Below are positions 35,356-44,043 of a DNA stretch of 64,000 nt, piece by piece (the stretch's first letter is position 1; each line of letters begins with the position of its first letter). Origin of the DNA: Leptospira noumeaensis (GTDB lineage: Bacteria > Spirochaetota > Leptospiria > Leptospirales > Leptospiraceae). Position numbers and translations under genes: made by a program. Location of the stretch: positions 1,302,001 to 1,366,000 of the forward strand of contig NZ_RQFK01000026.1 in NCBI RefSeq assembly GCF_004770765.1. The letters run 5' to 3'. The notes beneath the pieces are model-generated. The model was given only the letters and a program-made list of their open reading frames with translations, searched no databases and was not told the DNA's origin.

Positions 35356-35868
35356 TTAAGCGTTTTGTTTTGCTGTAACAAAAACAGTGCGATTGAGGAA
35401 AGCCATAGATCCAAAAAGGATTCCTGAATAAACTAAGTCGCCAGCAATGGAGTTTTGGAAAAAAGGAATGGCGAGTGTGAAACAAGTCACGAGGCCCGAA
35501 ACATCCAAAGTATACATTCCGCTGGTTGCCCAAACCGCTAGGTTTGTGAGGCCAAAGAAGACAACCGATCCAACCACGGTAAATCCAAAAGACTTAGTGA
35601 GTGAAGTTCCAATTTGTTTTCCAAAGAGGACTGCTAAAATCATAAATCCGTAAACCACTGGCATAAGGTCATGAAACCCAATGAAGTAATCGGAAACAAA
35701 CATCGCTAAGATAGGAACAAAAAGAGCAAGTCGTCTGTCTGTCAAATAAGCACCCGCAAACAAAGAAACTGCCAAAATAGGCGTAAAATTCGGTGGGTGT
35801 GGTAGAATACGGCTGATGACAGTAGCGATCACCATTAGGATGGCAACGGAGACACGAGATTGGAACAT
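35356..35868 (-). CDS. DUF6580-like membrane protein (ECF S-component-like)
   Basis: This 170-residue hydrophobic protein has about five membrane helices and the motif ISRILPHPPNFTPILAVSLFAGAYL near the N-terminus, followed by PILAMFVSDYFIGFHDLMP. This fits the DUF6580 family, which resembles substrate-binding S components of ECF vitamin transporters. No ATPase genes are adjacent. It is a single gene on this strand, starting 83 nt from the divergent mazG. A short G-run lies between them (35887-35893). Confidence 0.75.
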   Translation of the reverse strand: MFQSRVSVAILMVIATVISRILPHPPNFTPILAVSLFAGAYLTDRRLALFVPILAMFVSDYFIGFHDLMPVVYGFMILAVLFGKQIGTSLTKSFGFTVVGSVVFFGLTNLAVWATSGMYTLDVSGLVTCFTLAIPFFQNSIAGDLVYSGILFGSMAFLNRTVFVTAKQNA

Positions 35869-35951
35869 AGGGATAGACTCGTAAAGGGGGGGGCCTTTCG
35901 CAAGATAAAATTTCCGTTTGCTTCCAGCAAGGTTCGGGAAAAATACAATCA

Positions 35952-36857
35952 GTGAACCCTCCTAATTTCGATTCACCCTTGGAAAATCTCCTGGCTCTTA
36001 CGGCTGATTTGCGTAGTCCCGAAGGTTGTCCCTGGGACAAAGAACAAACCCATCTTTCCGTCATCCCCCATCTACTCGAAGAAACCTACGAGGTTGTGGA
36101 TACCATTGAACAGGGCGATGACAACCATTTAAAAGAAGAATTGGGAGACTTACTTTTTCAGATCACTTTTCATAGCCAACTGGCAAAGGAACGTGGGGCT
36201 TTTAGTTTTCAGGATGTAGCCAATGATGTATTCCAAAAATTGGTTTATCGTCACCCGCATGTTTATGGAAACAAAGATGGAATTGATTCTGGGGAACAGG
36301 TGCTGACTCAGTGGGACCAGCTAAAACAAAAAGAAAAAGAGAAAAAGGGAAAAACAGATTCTGACAGAAGTATTCTTGCGGGAATTCCAAAGGCACTCCC
36401 TGCCATCCAACGTTCAGAGAAAATCCAAAGTAAGGTAACCAAACAAGGGTTTGATTGGCCAACGGTTTCTGGTGTGTTTGAAAAATTCCAAGAAGAAATC
36501 AAAGAACTAGATACAGAACTCCAAACGAAAGGATCCCTTAGTTCTAAAAAATTACCTTATGATGAACGTGTCGAAGACGAGTTAGGTGATCTTTTCTTTT
36601 TGTTAGTGAATTTATCCAGGAAACTTTCGATTGATCCAGAAACCTGCCTTCGCCGTGCCAATGAAAAATTTGAAACTAGGTTTCGTATTGTAGAAGATTT
36701 GGTTTCAGAAACGGGAAAAACTTTAAAGGATCATTCCCTCGAGGAACTTGATTTGTTTTGGGACCAAGCGAAGTTGCAACTAAAAAATAAAGTCTCAAAC
36801 CATAAGAATCCTGATGGCAATGTTAAAGATCAATCTGACAAAAACTTGGATCGGTAA
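35952..36857 (+). CDS. mazG: Nucleoside triphosphate pyrophosphohydrolase MazG
   Basis: The 301-residue protein starts at GTG 35952 and contains two MazG domains. The N-terminal one shows GCPWDKEQTH, LLEETYEVVDTIEQGD and EELGDLLFQITFHSQLA; the C-terminal one shows VEDELGDLFFLLVNLSRKL, with the EExxE...ExxD metal-binding pattern. It hydrolyses NTPs to NMP and pyrophosphate, clearing aberrant nucleotides. The lysine-rich linker between domains and the extended C-terminal tail make it slightly longer than the usual ~260 residues. It is followed after 10 nt by an unknown gene. Confidence 0.92.
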   Translation: MNPPNFDSPLENLLALTADLRSPEGCPWDKEQTHLSVIPHLLEETYEVVDTIEQGDDNHLKEELGDLLFQITFHSQLAKERGAFSFQDVANDVFQKLVYRHPHVYGNKDGIDSGEQVLTQWDQLKQKEKEKKGKTDSDRSILAGIPKALPAIQRSEKIQSKVTKQGFDWPTVSGVFEKFQEEIKELDTELQTKGSLSSKKLPYDERVEDELGDLFFLLVNLSRKLSIDPETCLRRANEKFETRFRIVEDLVSETGKTLKDHSLEELDLFWDQAKLQLKNKVSNHKNPDGNVKDQSDKNLDR

Positions 36858-36867
36858 ATAAAGAAAT

Positions 36868-37323
36868 ATGAGCTCTCTGAATTTAAACGATTTACCATTT
36901 TTAAAAGAAGAGTCCCTTCGTGTGTATCGTTGGTTGGTTATCGAATATCCAGAGATCGAAAACGAGAAGAATCTAATTCAAGGAAAGAAAGACAATCAAT
37001 CTGAAGAAAAGAAAAATTCTTTTTCTATGAACCAATTGGAAGGTAATGAGACCAGCGAATTCCCCATTCGTTGGATGATGGAACAAAAAGGTCAGAGGTT
37101 CGAATGGGTAGTATCGGACATGGGTTCCGTAACACTTAGATTAGGTGATATGGAAGGAAAACGAAGAAATCCCGCACCTATTTTTTATTTGAGTTTACGA
37201 AAGCTGGAGGGGGATGTGTTCCATTGGACAGATCCAGAAGGAAATCCAGTTCCTTTTCCTGATCCATCCATTTTGATCGATATCCAAAACCGAATCCAAT
37301 TGTATATGGATTCTATTTCTTAA
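36868..37323 (+). CDS. Hypothetical cytoplasmic protein
   Basis: This 151-residue protein has no signal peptide or membrane segment. A charged, low-complexity stretch (about residues 38-65) separates a short helical N-terminus from a beta-rich C-terminal half (WMMEQKGQRFEWVVSDMGSV, APIFYLSLRKLEG). I do not recognise it. It follows mazG by 10 nt on the same strand, so it is probably co-transcribed. Confidence 0.65.
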   Translation: MSSLNLNDLPFLKEESLRVYRWLVIEYPEIENEKNLIQGKKDNQSEEKKNSFSMNQLEGNETSEFPIRWMMEQKGQRFEWVVSDMGSVTLRLGDMEGKRRNPAPIFYLSLRKLEGDVFHWTDPEGNPVPFPDPSILIDIQNRIQLYMDSIS

Positions 37324-37337
37324 ATGAGAAAGTAAAT

Positions 37338-37799
37338 ATGTATCAAAAAATAAATCGTTTCATCAGGTTAACTTTGAATAAAGTAATCTTGTTTATCACA
37401 ATCATAGTTTTCTTAAATCCTAAGTCTACGTATTCGTTAAATGCTAAAAGCGATTGTGAAAAATTTCATTTAGGTACTTTTGTATATACTAGTAGCTTTG
37501 GGGAAGTGATCATTGTAAGAAATAAATCATATGAAATTAATTACAGAGTGTATCCTAATTCATATATAAGATCATCTATTAAATGGATTTCTCCTTGTGT
37601 CGCCGAAGGAATCGCACTCGAAATTAATGATGAAATATTCCCGGATGATTACAAAAAAAAACTTATAAATAAACGGAGTAAATTGTATATCACCGAAACT
37701 TTTTCTGATGGTTATTCATACAAACTAATAGAAGAGACTGGGTCTAAAATAATTTACGATAAAGTTAAATTTTATAAGGGAACACTGCCAATCAAATGA
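37338..37799 (+). CDS. Hypothetical exported protein
   Basis: The 153-residue product has a basic start and a hydrophobic core (VILFITIIVFLN) ending near YSLNA, consistent with a signal peptide. The mature part is beta-rich with two cysteines (SDCEKF and SPCVAE). The gene is more AT-rich and uses more AAA/ATA codons than its neighbours, which may mean recent acquisition. No family is recognised. It ends before a hairpin at 37880-37910. Confidence 0.6.
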   Translation: MYQKINRFIRLTLNKVILFITIIVFLNPKSTYSLNAKSDCEKFHLGTFVYTSSFGEVIIVRNKSYEINYRVYPNSYIRSSIKWISPCVAEGIALEINDEIFPDDYKKKLINKRSKLYITETFSDGYSYKLIEETGSKIIYDKVKFYKGTLPIK

Positions 37800-37879
37800 C
37801 GGTATTGACTAAATTGAATTTAAATGAAGTGGTTTTATTTGCTGTGTTGGTATAGCAATTGGCGGCGTTTTCTTTCATT

Positions 37880-37910
37880 CAGACACAACCTATTTTGGCG
37901 GTTGTGCCTG
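37880..37910. terminator. Strong hairpin between converging genes
   Basis: CAGACACAACC and GGTTGTGCCTG form an 11-bp stem with one mismatch around a 9-base loop. The hairpin lies between the ends of the converging genes at 37799 (+) and 37924 (-). No clear run of T follows on either strand, so it is only a candidate bidirectional terminator. Confidence 0.45.
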
Positions 37911-37923
37911 AAAATTAGAAGTG

Positions 37924-38982
37924 TTAGGATTCTTTTGGTTCGATTCCTACTTTCTTTTCTACATTTTCAATTCGTTTGAGCCATTTGTTAAGGTTCACGA
38001 TGTTTTTGATATTCACACGATACTTTTGAAACTCTGGGAAAGTGAGTCCTAAATCCCAACCAATATACACATCTTTTGTTTTTGGAGAAGTTCTTAGGCT
38101 TGACCCACCGGCAATGATGGTTCCTTCCAATAGTGTTAAGTGGTCACTAATCGCACAAGCACCACCAATGATGACATTGTTTCCAAGTGTAACACTTCCT
38201 GCAAGACCAGATTGGCCAGCAATGATCACATGGTCTCCCACCTTACAGTTGTGAGCAATGTGAACCATATTGTCAAATTTACATCCATTACCTATGGTTG
38301 TATCTGTAAGGGCACCGCGGTCGATCGTGCAGTTACTTCCTACTTCCACATCATCTCCAATCACAACACGACCTACTTGTGGGACTTTATTATGTTTGCC
38401 TTCTGCGTAAACAAATCCGAACCCATCACCACCGAAACTGGAGTTTCCAAATACGATAAAACGTTTCCCAACAATTGTATCATCGAAGAAAACGCAGTTT
38501 TTTCCAATCCTTGCACCATCACCGATATGAACACGATCTCCAATTTTGACTCCATCTTCAATGATACAATCATTTCCGATGACAGAATCTTTTCCAATGG
38601 TTACAAAGTGTCCGATGTCTGTGTTGGATCCGATCTTAGCTGATGGATCAACAACAATATGTGAACTATGTTTGCCTGATGGTTGTTTTTCTGGAAAAAA
38701 TTGGCGGATGATTTTTGCTGTAGCAAGTTCTACTTTTGGGACGATGATTAAGGCTTTTTCTGTTAAGGAATCCACTATATCAGGAGATACAATGAGTAAA
38801 CGTGCATTGCATGTTTTGGCTTCATTCACAAAGGTTTTAGCGGCAACGAAAGAAATTTCATTTGTATTTGCCAAATTAAGAGAAGTGAGTCCTGTAAAAG
38901 AAACAGAACTGATGCTTTCTATATTGTGAAACTTTGCTTCTGGGAGTAATGACTGGAGAGTAGATAGATTGAGTTGGTTCAT
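37924..38982 (-). CDS. lpxD: UDP-3-O-acyl-glucosamine N-acyltransferase LpxD
   Basis: This 352-residue protein has an N-terminal uridine-binding domain and a left-handed beta-helix of hexapeptide repeats (about 110-330). The segment HIAHNCKVGDHVIIAGQSGLAG contains the catalytic histidine region, and the C-terminus has a helical tail. LpxD adds the third acyl chain in lipid A synthesis in the cytoplasm. In Leptospira lipid A carries 2,3-diamino sugars, so its acceptor would be the diamino analogue; that is genus knowledge. It is a single gene, with 92 nt to the next gene upstream. Confidence 0.92.
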   Translation of the reverse strand: MNQLNLSTLQSLLPEAKFHNIESISSVSFTGLTSLNLANTNEISFVAAKTFVNEAKTCNARLLIVSPDIVDSLTEKALIIVPKVELATAKIIRQFFPEKQPSGKHSSHIVVDPSAKIGSNTDIGHFVTIGKDSVIGNDCIIEDGVKIGDRVHIGDGARIGKNCVFFDDTIVGKRFIVFGNSSFGGDGFGFVYAEGKHNKVPQVGRVVIGDDVEVGSNCTIDRGALTDTTIGNGCKFDNMVHIAHNCKVGDHVIIAGQSGLAGSVTLGNNVIIGGACAISDHLTLLEGTIIAGGSSLRTSPKTKDVYIGWDLGLTFPEFQKYRVNIKNIVNLNKWLKRIENVEKKVGIEPKES

Positions 38983-39074
38983 CTCCGATTCCTTATCAAT
39001 GATTTAAGACAAGGAATCAGAGAGGTCAAAGTTTGGCTAACACTATTAGCTAGTCTTAGTCCTGATTTTTCTAA

Positions 39075-39512
39075 TTAACCTTCGATTTTATGTGCAATGA
39101 TATCATCTAAAGAGAACGATCCTGCCCCTTTGATGATTAATGGAATCGCAAGGCCCACTGCTAGGATGTGGTATTCATATCCGTAACCATTATTGTTTAC
39201 AAAGAAACCGTTTGGTAAGTGTACAAGCACTGCTGCAACAACCATAGTAGCTGCAATTCCAAACGCTGCAAGGCGAGTGAAGAGTCCAAGTATGAGACCA
39301 ATCGCACCAAAAAATTCTGCAACGATAGCAAGAACGCCAAAAATGTAAGGGATTCCTAAACTTCCGAAAAATCCCATTGTTCCTTCGAATCCGTATCCAC
39401 CAAAGGCACCTAGAACTTTTTGTGCTCCGTGTGGGAAAATGACGAGACCTAGTGTTACACGTAGGATGGTAAGTGTAATGTCTTTGTTTGTTGCGAGTAA
39501 TTTGTAAAACAT
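39075..39512 (-). CDS. DoxX-family membrane protein
   Basis: This protein of about 145 residues has four membrane helices. I start it at the ATG 39512, six bases after AGAGG, rather than at 39545. Family motifs include LRVTLGLVIFPHGAQKVLGAF and FGSLGIPYIFGVLAIVAEFFGAIGLILGLFTRLAA (split here for reference). DoxX proteins are linked to thiol or quinone redox systems and to thiosulfate oxidation in archaea; the role here is unknown. Transcribed alone. Confidence 0.85.
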   Translation of the reverse strand: MFYKLLATNKDITLTILRVTLGLVIFPHGAQKVLGAFGGYGFEGTMGFFGSLGIPYIFGVLAIVAEFFGAIGLILGLFTRLAAFGIAATMVVAAVLVHLPNGFFVNNNGYGYEYHILAVGLAIPLIIKGAGSFSLDDIIAHKIEG

Positions 39513-39592
39513 AGAACCTCTTATTGCTAAATAGTTTAATATCAAACTACTTAATACTGGCGAAATCCGTCAATCCTAATTTTTCTAAAATT

Positions 39593-40234
39593 TTAGCCTT
39601 TTTCGTAAACTAGAAAGATTTCGTTTCCTTTGGTAAAATTGTCTTTTAGGGTCCAACCATTCTTATCGAATCCTGGAAGTTCCGTATTTCGGTCAGCAAT
39701 CCCGGCAAGTCCCGTTTTACCGATGATATAGGGCACAATGGTTAAATAAATTCGATCTACCAGGTCTGCTTCCAAAAAGGAAAAGTTAAGTTTGGGCCCA
39801 CCTTCGAGGAGGACATTTTTATAACCTTTTCGTTTCAGAATTCCTGTGACTTTCTTAGGATCAATGTCATCGGAATCCAAAGCAAAGATCTCGGCTTTGT
39901 TTTCCAGGCTCGTTTTGATTTCTTTCAAATTGGTCTTTGTGCAGATAATGAGAGGGATATGGTCAGATTCTTCAAAAACATGTTTGTCTGGGGGCAAAGT
40001 TCCTTTGCGAACCAAAATGACAGGCCTTGGGTTTAAGGCATTGGGTACCGCTCTGATTTTCACAATGGGATTGTCGTTGATGATAGAGTTTTTCCCTACA
40101 AGGACTGCATCGGATTGGGAACGATAGACATCCATTTGTGTTTTATCCTCACTGGACGTGAGTCCATACCAACGGCCATCTGGTCGAACGACCTTTCCGT
40201 CCAAGGTCATGGCCATATTGATCGATAATTTCAT
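39593..40234 (-). CDS. Stand-alone RibD C-terminal (dihydrofolate-reductase-like) reductase
   Basis: The 213-residue protein corresponds to the reductase half of RibD: NMAMTLDGKVVRPDGRW, SDAVLVGKNSIINDNP, RPVILVRKG, and LLEGGPKLNFSFLEADLVD. It lacks the deaminase domain. Such proteins reduce a pyrimidine or related substrate with NADPH, and may serve riboflavin synthesis or an unrelated reaction. It overlaps the upstream ferredoxin-like gene by 4 nt (ATGA), suggesting an electron-transfer connection. Confidence 0.82.
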   Translation of the reverse strand: MKLSINMAMTLDGKVVRPDGRWYGLTSSEDKTQMDVYRSQSDAVLVGKNSIINDNPIVKIRAVPNALNPRPVILVRKGTLPPDKHVFEESDHIPLIICTKTNLKEIKTSLENKAEIFALDSDDIDPKKVTGILKRKGYKNVLLEGGPKLNFSFLEADLVDRIYLTIVPYIIGKTGLAGIADRNTELPGFDKNGWTLKDNFTKGNEIFLVYEKG

Positions 40235-40470
40235 GAAATTTTCCTCCGTGAGAGATTCTGCAATTCGCGCTGGAGGATGTGGTACACCTGCATGGAGCAG
40301 GTGCCGCAGCCGGTAGAGGCCCTTGTGGTTTCTCTGATTTGTTCCATGGTCACGGCGCCAGCATGGATGGCCCGAACTAATTCATCTTCCGTCACCATTC
40401 GACATAAACAGACCCGTTTGGGTCTCATAAGGGAATTTAAATCGAAAGGATCCATACCTGAACTATTCAT
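40231..40470 (-). CDS. BFD-like [2Fe-2S] protein
   Basis: This 79-residue protein shows the bacterioferritin-associated ferredoxin fold: CLC near residue 21 and CGTC near residue 55, the four ligands of a 2Fe-2S cluster, with the helix-turn-helix-like EDELVRAIHAGAVTMEQIRE between them. BFD domains release iron from bacterioferritin or join larger reductases. Here it is a separate gene that overlaps a RibD-C reductase gene, an arrangement I have not seen assigned a function. Confidence 0.85.
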   Translation of the reverse strand: MNSSGMDPFDLNSLMRPKRVCLCRMVTEDELVRAIHAGAVTMEQIRETTRASTGCGTCSMQVYHILQRELQNLSRRKIS

Positions 40471-40539
40471 TTGACAGATTTACGAAAGGGAGGGAAACTC
40501 TTTAATTACTTTCAACCAAGGAAAATTCAATCACCCTCT

Positions 40540-41898
40540 ATGTCCCAAGACAAAAACCCGGAAGCCAAAAAGAAAAAAAACCGTGAAATATTCGGATGGT
40601 GTATGTTCGATTTTGCGAATTCTTCGTATACCACAGTCATCATCAGTGTCGTTTATTGTGAAATTTTTACAAGACTTGTGGTTCCTGCCGATATCGGATC
40701 GGACAATCCGTACCGAATGGGAAATTCCCTTTGGGCTTGGGCGCTTGCCGCTTCCTATTTATTTGTCGTAGCGACAGGTCCCATTTTTGGAGCCATTACT
40801 GACTATAGTTCCAAGAAAAAACTCTTCCTTTTTCTCAGTTATATTGGCTGCGTAGTCGCGACATTTGCACTCTACTTTGTGGAACCAGGAATGGTTTTGC
40901 TGGGGATGGTTCTCGTTGCCCTTTCGAACTTTTTCTTTGCTTCGGGCGAAAACTTTGCCTCCAGTTTTTTGCCCTCTCTTGGATCCAAAGAAGACTTAGG
41001 TAAAATTTCAGGTTATGCTTGGGGGATCGGTTACTTCGGTGGGATTGGGTCTGTAGCCCTTGCGACAACTCTTGGTGATGATTACACCTTAGACAACTTC
41101 CAAAATTTAAAGTTAGTTGGACCTTACACTGCAATTTTCTTCCTTGTCGCAGCCATTCCTACTTTTCTTTTCCTAAAGGAACCTCATTTACCGTTAGGTG
41201 TTTCTCATAGTGTCAATTATTTCAAAATTGGAAAAGACCGAGTGGTGCAAACCTTAAAGGATGCTCGAAACTTCAAAGATTTAATGATCTATTTGGTCTC
41301 TTTGTTTTTCACTATGGCGGCTCTTGCCATTGTCATCTCTTTTGCTTTTATTTATGGTTCTCAAGAGATTCATATTGAAGCAGAACACAAACGGATCATG
41401 TTTATCTTCATCCAAATTTTTGCTGCCGTGGGAGCTCTTGCTTTTGGTGTGATCCAAGATAGTATTGGAGCAAAAAAAACATTTAACCTTACGCTTGTTC
41501 TCTGGCTCGTCACCTGTGGATTGATATATTATGTACATGATGTGACAAACCTGATCAATATGGTTCTTGGTAAAAATTGGACTGTTCAGTGGGTTTTTGT
41601 TTTTATTTCTTCACTAGCAGGAATGGGACTTGGTTCCACACAATCTGCTTCCAGAGCCCTTGTTGGTATTTTTAGTCCTGAGTCCAAATCGGGAGAATTT
41701 TTTGGGATGTGGGGACTTTCTGGAAAAATTGCAGGTGCAGCGGGATTATTTCTGTTTGGATACATCCAAACACTGGTAACTCTTAGAAATGCTTTCCTTG
41801 TAGTTGCTTTCTTTTATTTTCTATCACTACTCATTAATTTATTCGTAAATGAGGAAAGGGGAGTCGGAGCTGCCCAAGCTTTCCAAGAAAAACCATGA
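40540..41898 (+). CDS. UMF1-type MFS transporter
   Basis: This protein of about 452 residues starts at ATG 40540 (an upstream TTG at 40471 would add 23 residues without conservation). About 12 membrane helices are visible. The start FGWCMFDFANSSYTTVIISVVY is typical of the UMF1 / Atg22-like major facilitator group. The substrate is unknown; yeast Atg22 exports amino acids from the vacuole. Its stop overlaps the next small gene by 4 nt. Confidence 0.88.
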   Translation: MSQDKNPEAKKKKNREIFGWCMFDFANSSYTTVIISVVYCEIFTRLVVPADIGSDNPYRMGNSLWAWALAASYLFVVATGPIFGAITDYSSKKKLFLFLSYIGCVVATFALYFVEPGMVLLGMVLVALSNFFFASGENFASSFLPSLGSKEDLGKISGYAWGIGYFGGIGSVALATTLGDDYTLDNFQNLKLVGPYTAIFFLVAAIPTFLFLKEPHLPLGVSHSVNYFKIGKDRVVQTLKDARNFKDLMIYLVSLFFTMAALAIVISFAFIYGSQEIHIEAEHKRIMFIFIQIFAAVGALAFGVIQDSIGAKKTFNLTLVLWLVTCGLIYYVHDVTNLINMVLGKNWTVQWVFVFISSLAGMGLGSTQSASRALVGIFSPESKSGEFFGMWGLSGKIAGAAGLFLFGYIQTLVTLRNAFLVVAFFYFLSLLINLFVNEERGVGAAQAFQEKP

Positions 41899-42122
41899 TC
41901 ATAGAAGACGAGGACGATTTCGAATTGCACCAGAGCCAAAGAAATTTGGCTCTCGCGACCATAGATGAACTGATGATGACGAAGATGGATCTATTGGATG
42001 CTGAAAAAAAAGTGCCTCGTTTTATTAACAATGCCCTTTCGTATTTAAAGAGGAAGTATGTGACCGAGGAGCAAACGATTTCGCAGCTCCTCATCAGTCG
42101 GAGGGAAAAACAACAAAACTAA
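41895..42122 (+). CDS. Small hypothetical protein
   Basis: The 75-residue product is acidic at the N-terminus (EDEDDFE) and helical and basic at the C-terminus. The start overlaps the transporter stop (ATGA) and the end overlaps the converging gene by 4 nt. Position and coupling support a real gene. No family is recognised. Confidence 0.6.
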   Translation: MIIEDEDDFELHQSQRNLALATIDELMMTKMDLLDAEKKVPRFINNALSYLKRKYVTEEQTISQLLISRREKQQN

Positions 42123-42928
42123 TTCGTATTGTAATCCAAAATTTTGGTAATCATTTGTTTTTGGTCTAACTCAATGTTTCTGAGTTTAAACGCAGTTTGT
42201 TTAGAAATCTTTCTCAACATCTTTTTGTAAGACATCATAATGTGCTTTTGTTTGTCATAAGGCAAAGGATCTTTTTCATCATTTAGAACCATTGCAATGT
42301 CCGGTTCAGCAGGTTGCACAGGTTCATTCGGCCAAATTGTATCAGAAGTAAGAGACCTGTAATACTCCAAACGGATATCCGAGTTTGTATCTAACTTCGC
42401 TTCCCCTTTTTCATCTTTTTCTGTGCCTTCTGATTTAGGAGATGGGTTTACAAGTCTTCTCATTTCTTTTACATGGATGGTTCCATCTGCATTCACTCGA
42501 CGAAATGCCAAAATGATTTTATCTAAGTCGCTAAAGTCTTCTTTTGGATAAATATAAGCAACTCCATCATACAAAAATACTGTCGGAAAATCAATGTAAG
42601 ACTGCCCTTGCGGAAGTTTGATTTCCATATAAGGTTTTCCATCTTTATCTTTTTTATACAGTTCTTTGTGTTCTTCTGGAGTATGTGCTAAATACTGCGC
42701 AGCAGTTTTATCCACACCTAACTCTTGGAGTTTTTTGATTTTTTTAAGGTTCCCGATAATACTTGCGTGTAGAGTATCAATTTCGTTATCACCAAATCCA
42801 TTTTTTCTTTGAAGATCAATTTGTTTTTGGGTCTCACGTTCTTTTAAGGTAGCAGATGCCGGTTTTTCAGCGTATAGGCTTGAAATCGCAAATAGGAAAT
42901 AGAGAGCGATGGAGAATCGTAAAATCAT
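42119..42928 (-). CDS. Hypothetical exported protein
   Basis: The 269-residue product has a clear signal peptide (core ALYFLFAISSLYA, likely cleaved after LYA). The mature part is highly charged and helical, with a middle beta section (FPTVFLYDGVAYIYPKEDF) and a Lys/Glu-rich linker. The C-terminal helix (KHIMMSYKKMLRKISKQ) is basic. I do not recognise the family; it may be specific to leptospires. It is monocistronic, with converging neighbours on the 3' side. Confidence 0.7.
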   Translation of the reverse strand: MILRFSIALYFLFAISSLYAEKPASATLKERETQKQIDLQRKNGFGDNEIDTLHASIIGNLKKIKKLQELGVDKTAAQYLAHTPEEHKELYKKDKDGKPYMEIKLPQGQSYIDFPTVFLYDGVAYIYPKEDFSDLDKIILAFRRVNADGTIHVKEMRRLVNPSPKSEGTEKDEKGEAKLDTNSDIRLEYYRSLTSDTIWPNEPVQPAEPDIAMVLNDEKDPLPYDKQKHIMMSYKKMLRKISKQTAFKLRNIELDQKQMITKILDYNTN

Positions 42929-42996
42929 GACGTACCTCAGGAATTCTGTCTTTTATAGTATCGAATCCTTCCTTGTCGATTCTTGAATGGAACGGA

Positions 42997-44043
42997 TCAG
43001 ATTTTTCTTGTTGAAAAAAAACGGTTTAGGGCTTGGAAGAGGTCTTGTTCCGCTTCTTTGGCCTTGGGGATGAGGCCAGTGAGTTGGATGTATCCGTGGA
43101 TTAGGGACGGAAAATGGCGTTCTTCCACCTTCACACCTGCCGATTGGAGGTGTTTGGCATAAGTTTCGCCTTCTTCCCGGAGTGGGTCGTAACCCGCAAT
43201 CCCGAGATAGGTAGGAGGTAGGCCTTTTAATTCTTTGGGGTCGGCGAGAACGGGTGAATTTGTATGGATGAGTCTATCTTTTTGGTTGGGCAAATAGTTT
43301 TGGATGAACCAACGCATGATAGAACGAGTGAGAACATATTTCTCCCCAAAAAGTTCATAAGTCTCTGATTCTTTTGAAGTGTCGAGCATGGGGTAGAGTA
43401 AGGCTTGATAGATGGGAACAGGAACCTTGTCTTTTTTGGCCCTAAGGCAAAGCGAAGTGGCAAGTAAGGCCCCGGCACTATCGCCACAAACGGCAATGGC
43501 ATTTGGTGATCCGCCAAAAAGATAGGCAGAATTACGAACATATTGGTATGCGAGCCAAACATCATCGTGAGCAGCTGGATAAGGATGTTCTGGTGCCAAA
43601 CGATAGTCTACGGCAATCACAATGCTTTTTGTGTAATGAGACATTTTACGGCAAAAATTATCATGTGTTTCTAAATTGCCGATGGTGAGTCCGCCACCGT
43701 GAAAGAAGAGTATGGTGGGGAGATTTCTTTTTTGTGGGTTTGCGTTGTAGACTCGAATAGGAATGAATGATGCACTGGGAGTAGGAATGAGTTTGTCTTC
43801 GATATGAGGGATCGGAAATTCCGGTTCATCGAAGATCCGCATTTGATCGCGGTAATGCCGACGTGCTTTTTCTGGACTCATTTGTTCCATTTTAGGAAGG
43901 AACTTGGCAATGTTACATGCTAAAGCGCAGTGTGGATCCAATTGGTTTGTCTCTGGTTGGTTTGACTTACGAACCAAAGTGGAAATCCAATGTTCCGGTA
44001 ACGAAAAGACAAGTTTTGCGACTGATTTTTTGATACCTAACAT
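42997..44043 (-). CDS. Alpha/beta hydrolase, HSL family
   Basis: The 348-residue protein has the hormone-sensitive-lipase motif FFHGGGLTIGN (oxyanion hole), the nucleophile elbow GDSAGA, an acid in GYDPLREEG, and the His in LIHGYIQ. It should hydrolyse short- or medium-chain esters in the cytoplasm. Its ATG overlaps the stop of the DUF2779 gene by one base (TAATG), so it belongs to the WYL-DUF2779 operon. Confidence 0.87.
   Translation of the reverse strand: MLGIKKSVAKLVFSLPEHWISTLVRKSNQPETNQLDPHCALACNIAKFLPKMEQMSPEKARRHYRDQMRIFDEPEFPIPHIEDKLIPTPSASFIPIRVYNANPQKRNLPTILFFHGGGLTIGNLETHDNFCRKMSHYTKSIVIAVDYRLAPEHPYPAAHDDVWLAYQYVRNSAYLFGGSPNAIAVCGDSAGALLATSLCLRAKKDKVPVPIYQALLYPMLDTSKESETYELFGEKYVLTRSIMRWFIQNYLPNQKDRLIHTNSPVLADPKELKGLPPTYLGIAGYDPLREEGETYAKHLQSAGVKVEERHFPSLIHGYIQLTGLIPKAKEAEQDLFQALNRFFSTRKI

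Noticed and set aside
35881..35900. G-run near the mazG promoter as a phase-variable tract
   Set aside because: Only about seven G residues, not placed in a coding region or an obvious promoter spacer; too little to support slippage control.
38140..38643. A 167-codon plus-strand frame inside lpxD
   Set aside because: Mirror of the hexapeptide repeats; no independent support.
42119..42928. Flagellar-coiling (Fcp-like) protein
   Set aside because: Size, export and charged helical make-up are compatible, but I could not recall or see a diagnostic motif, so it is left as unknown.
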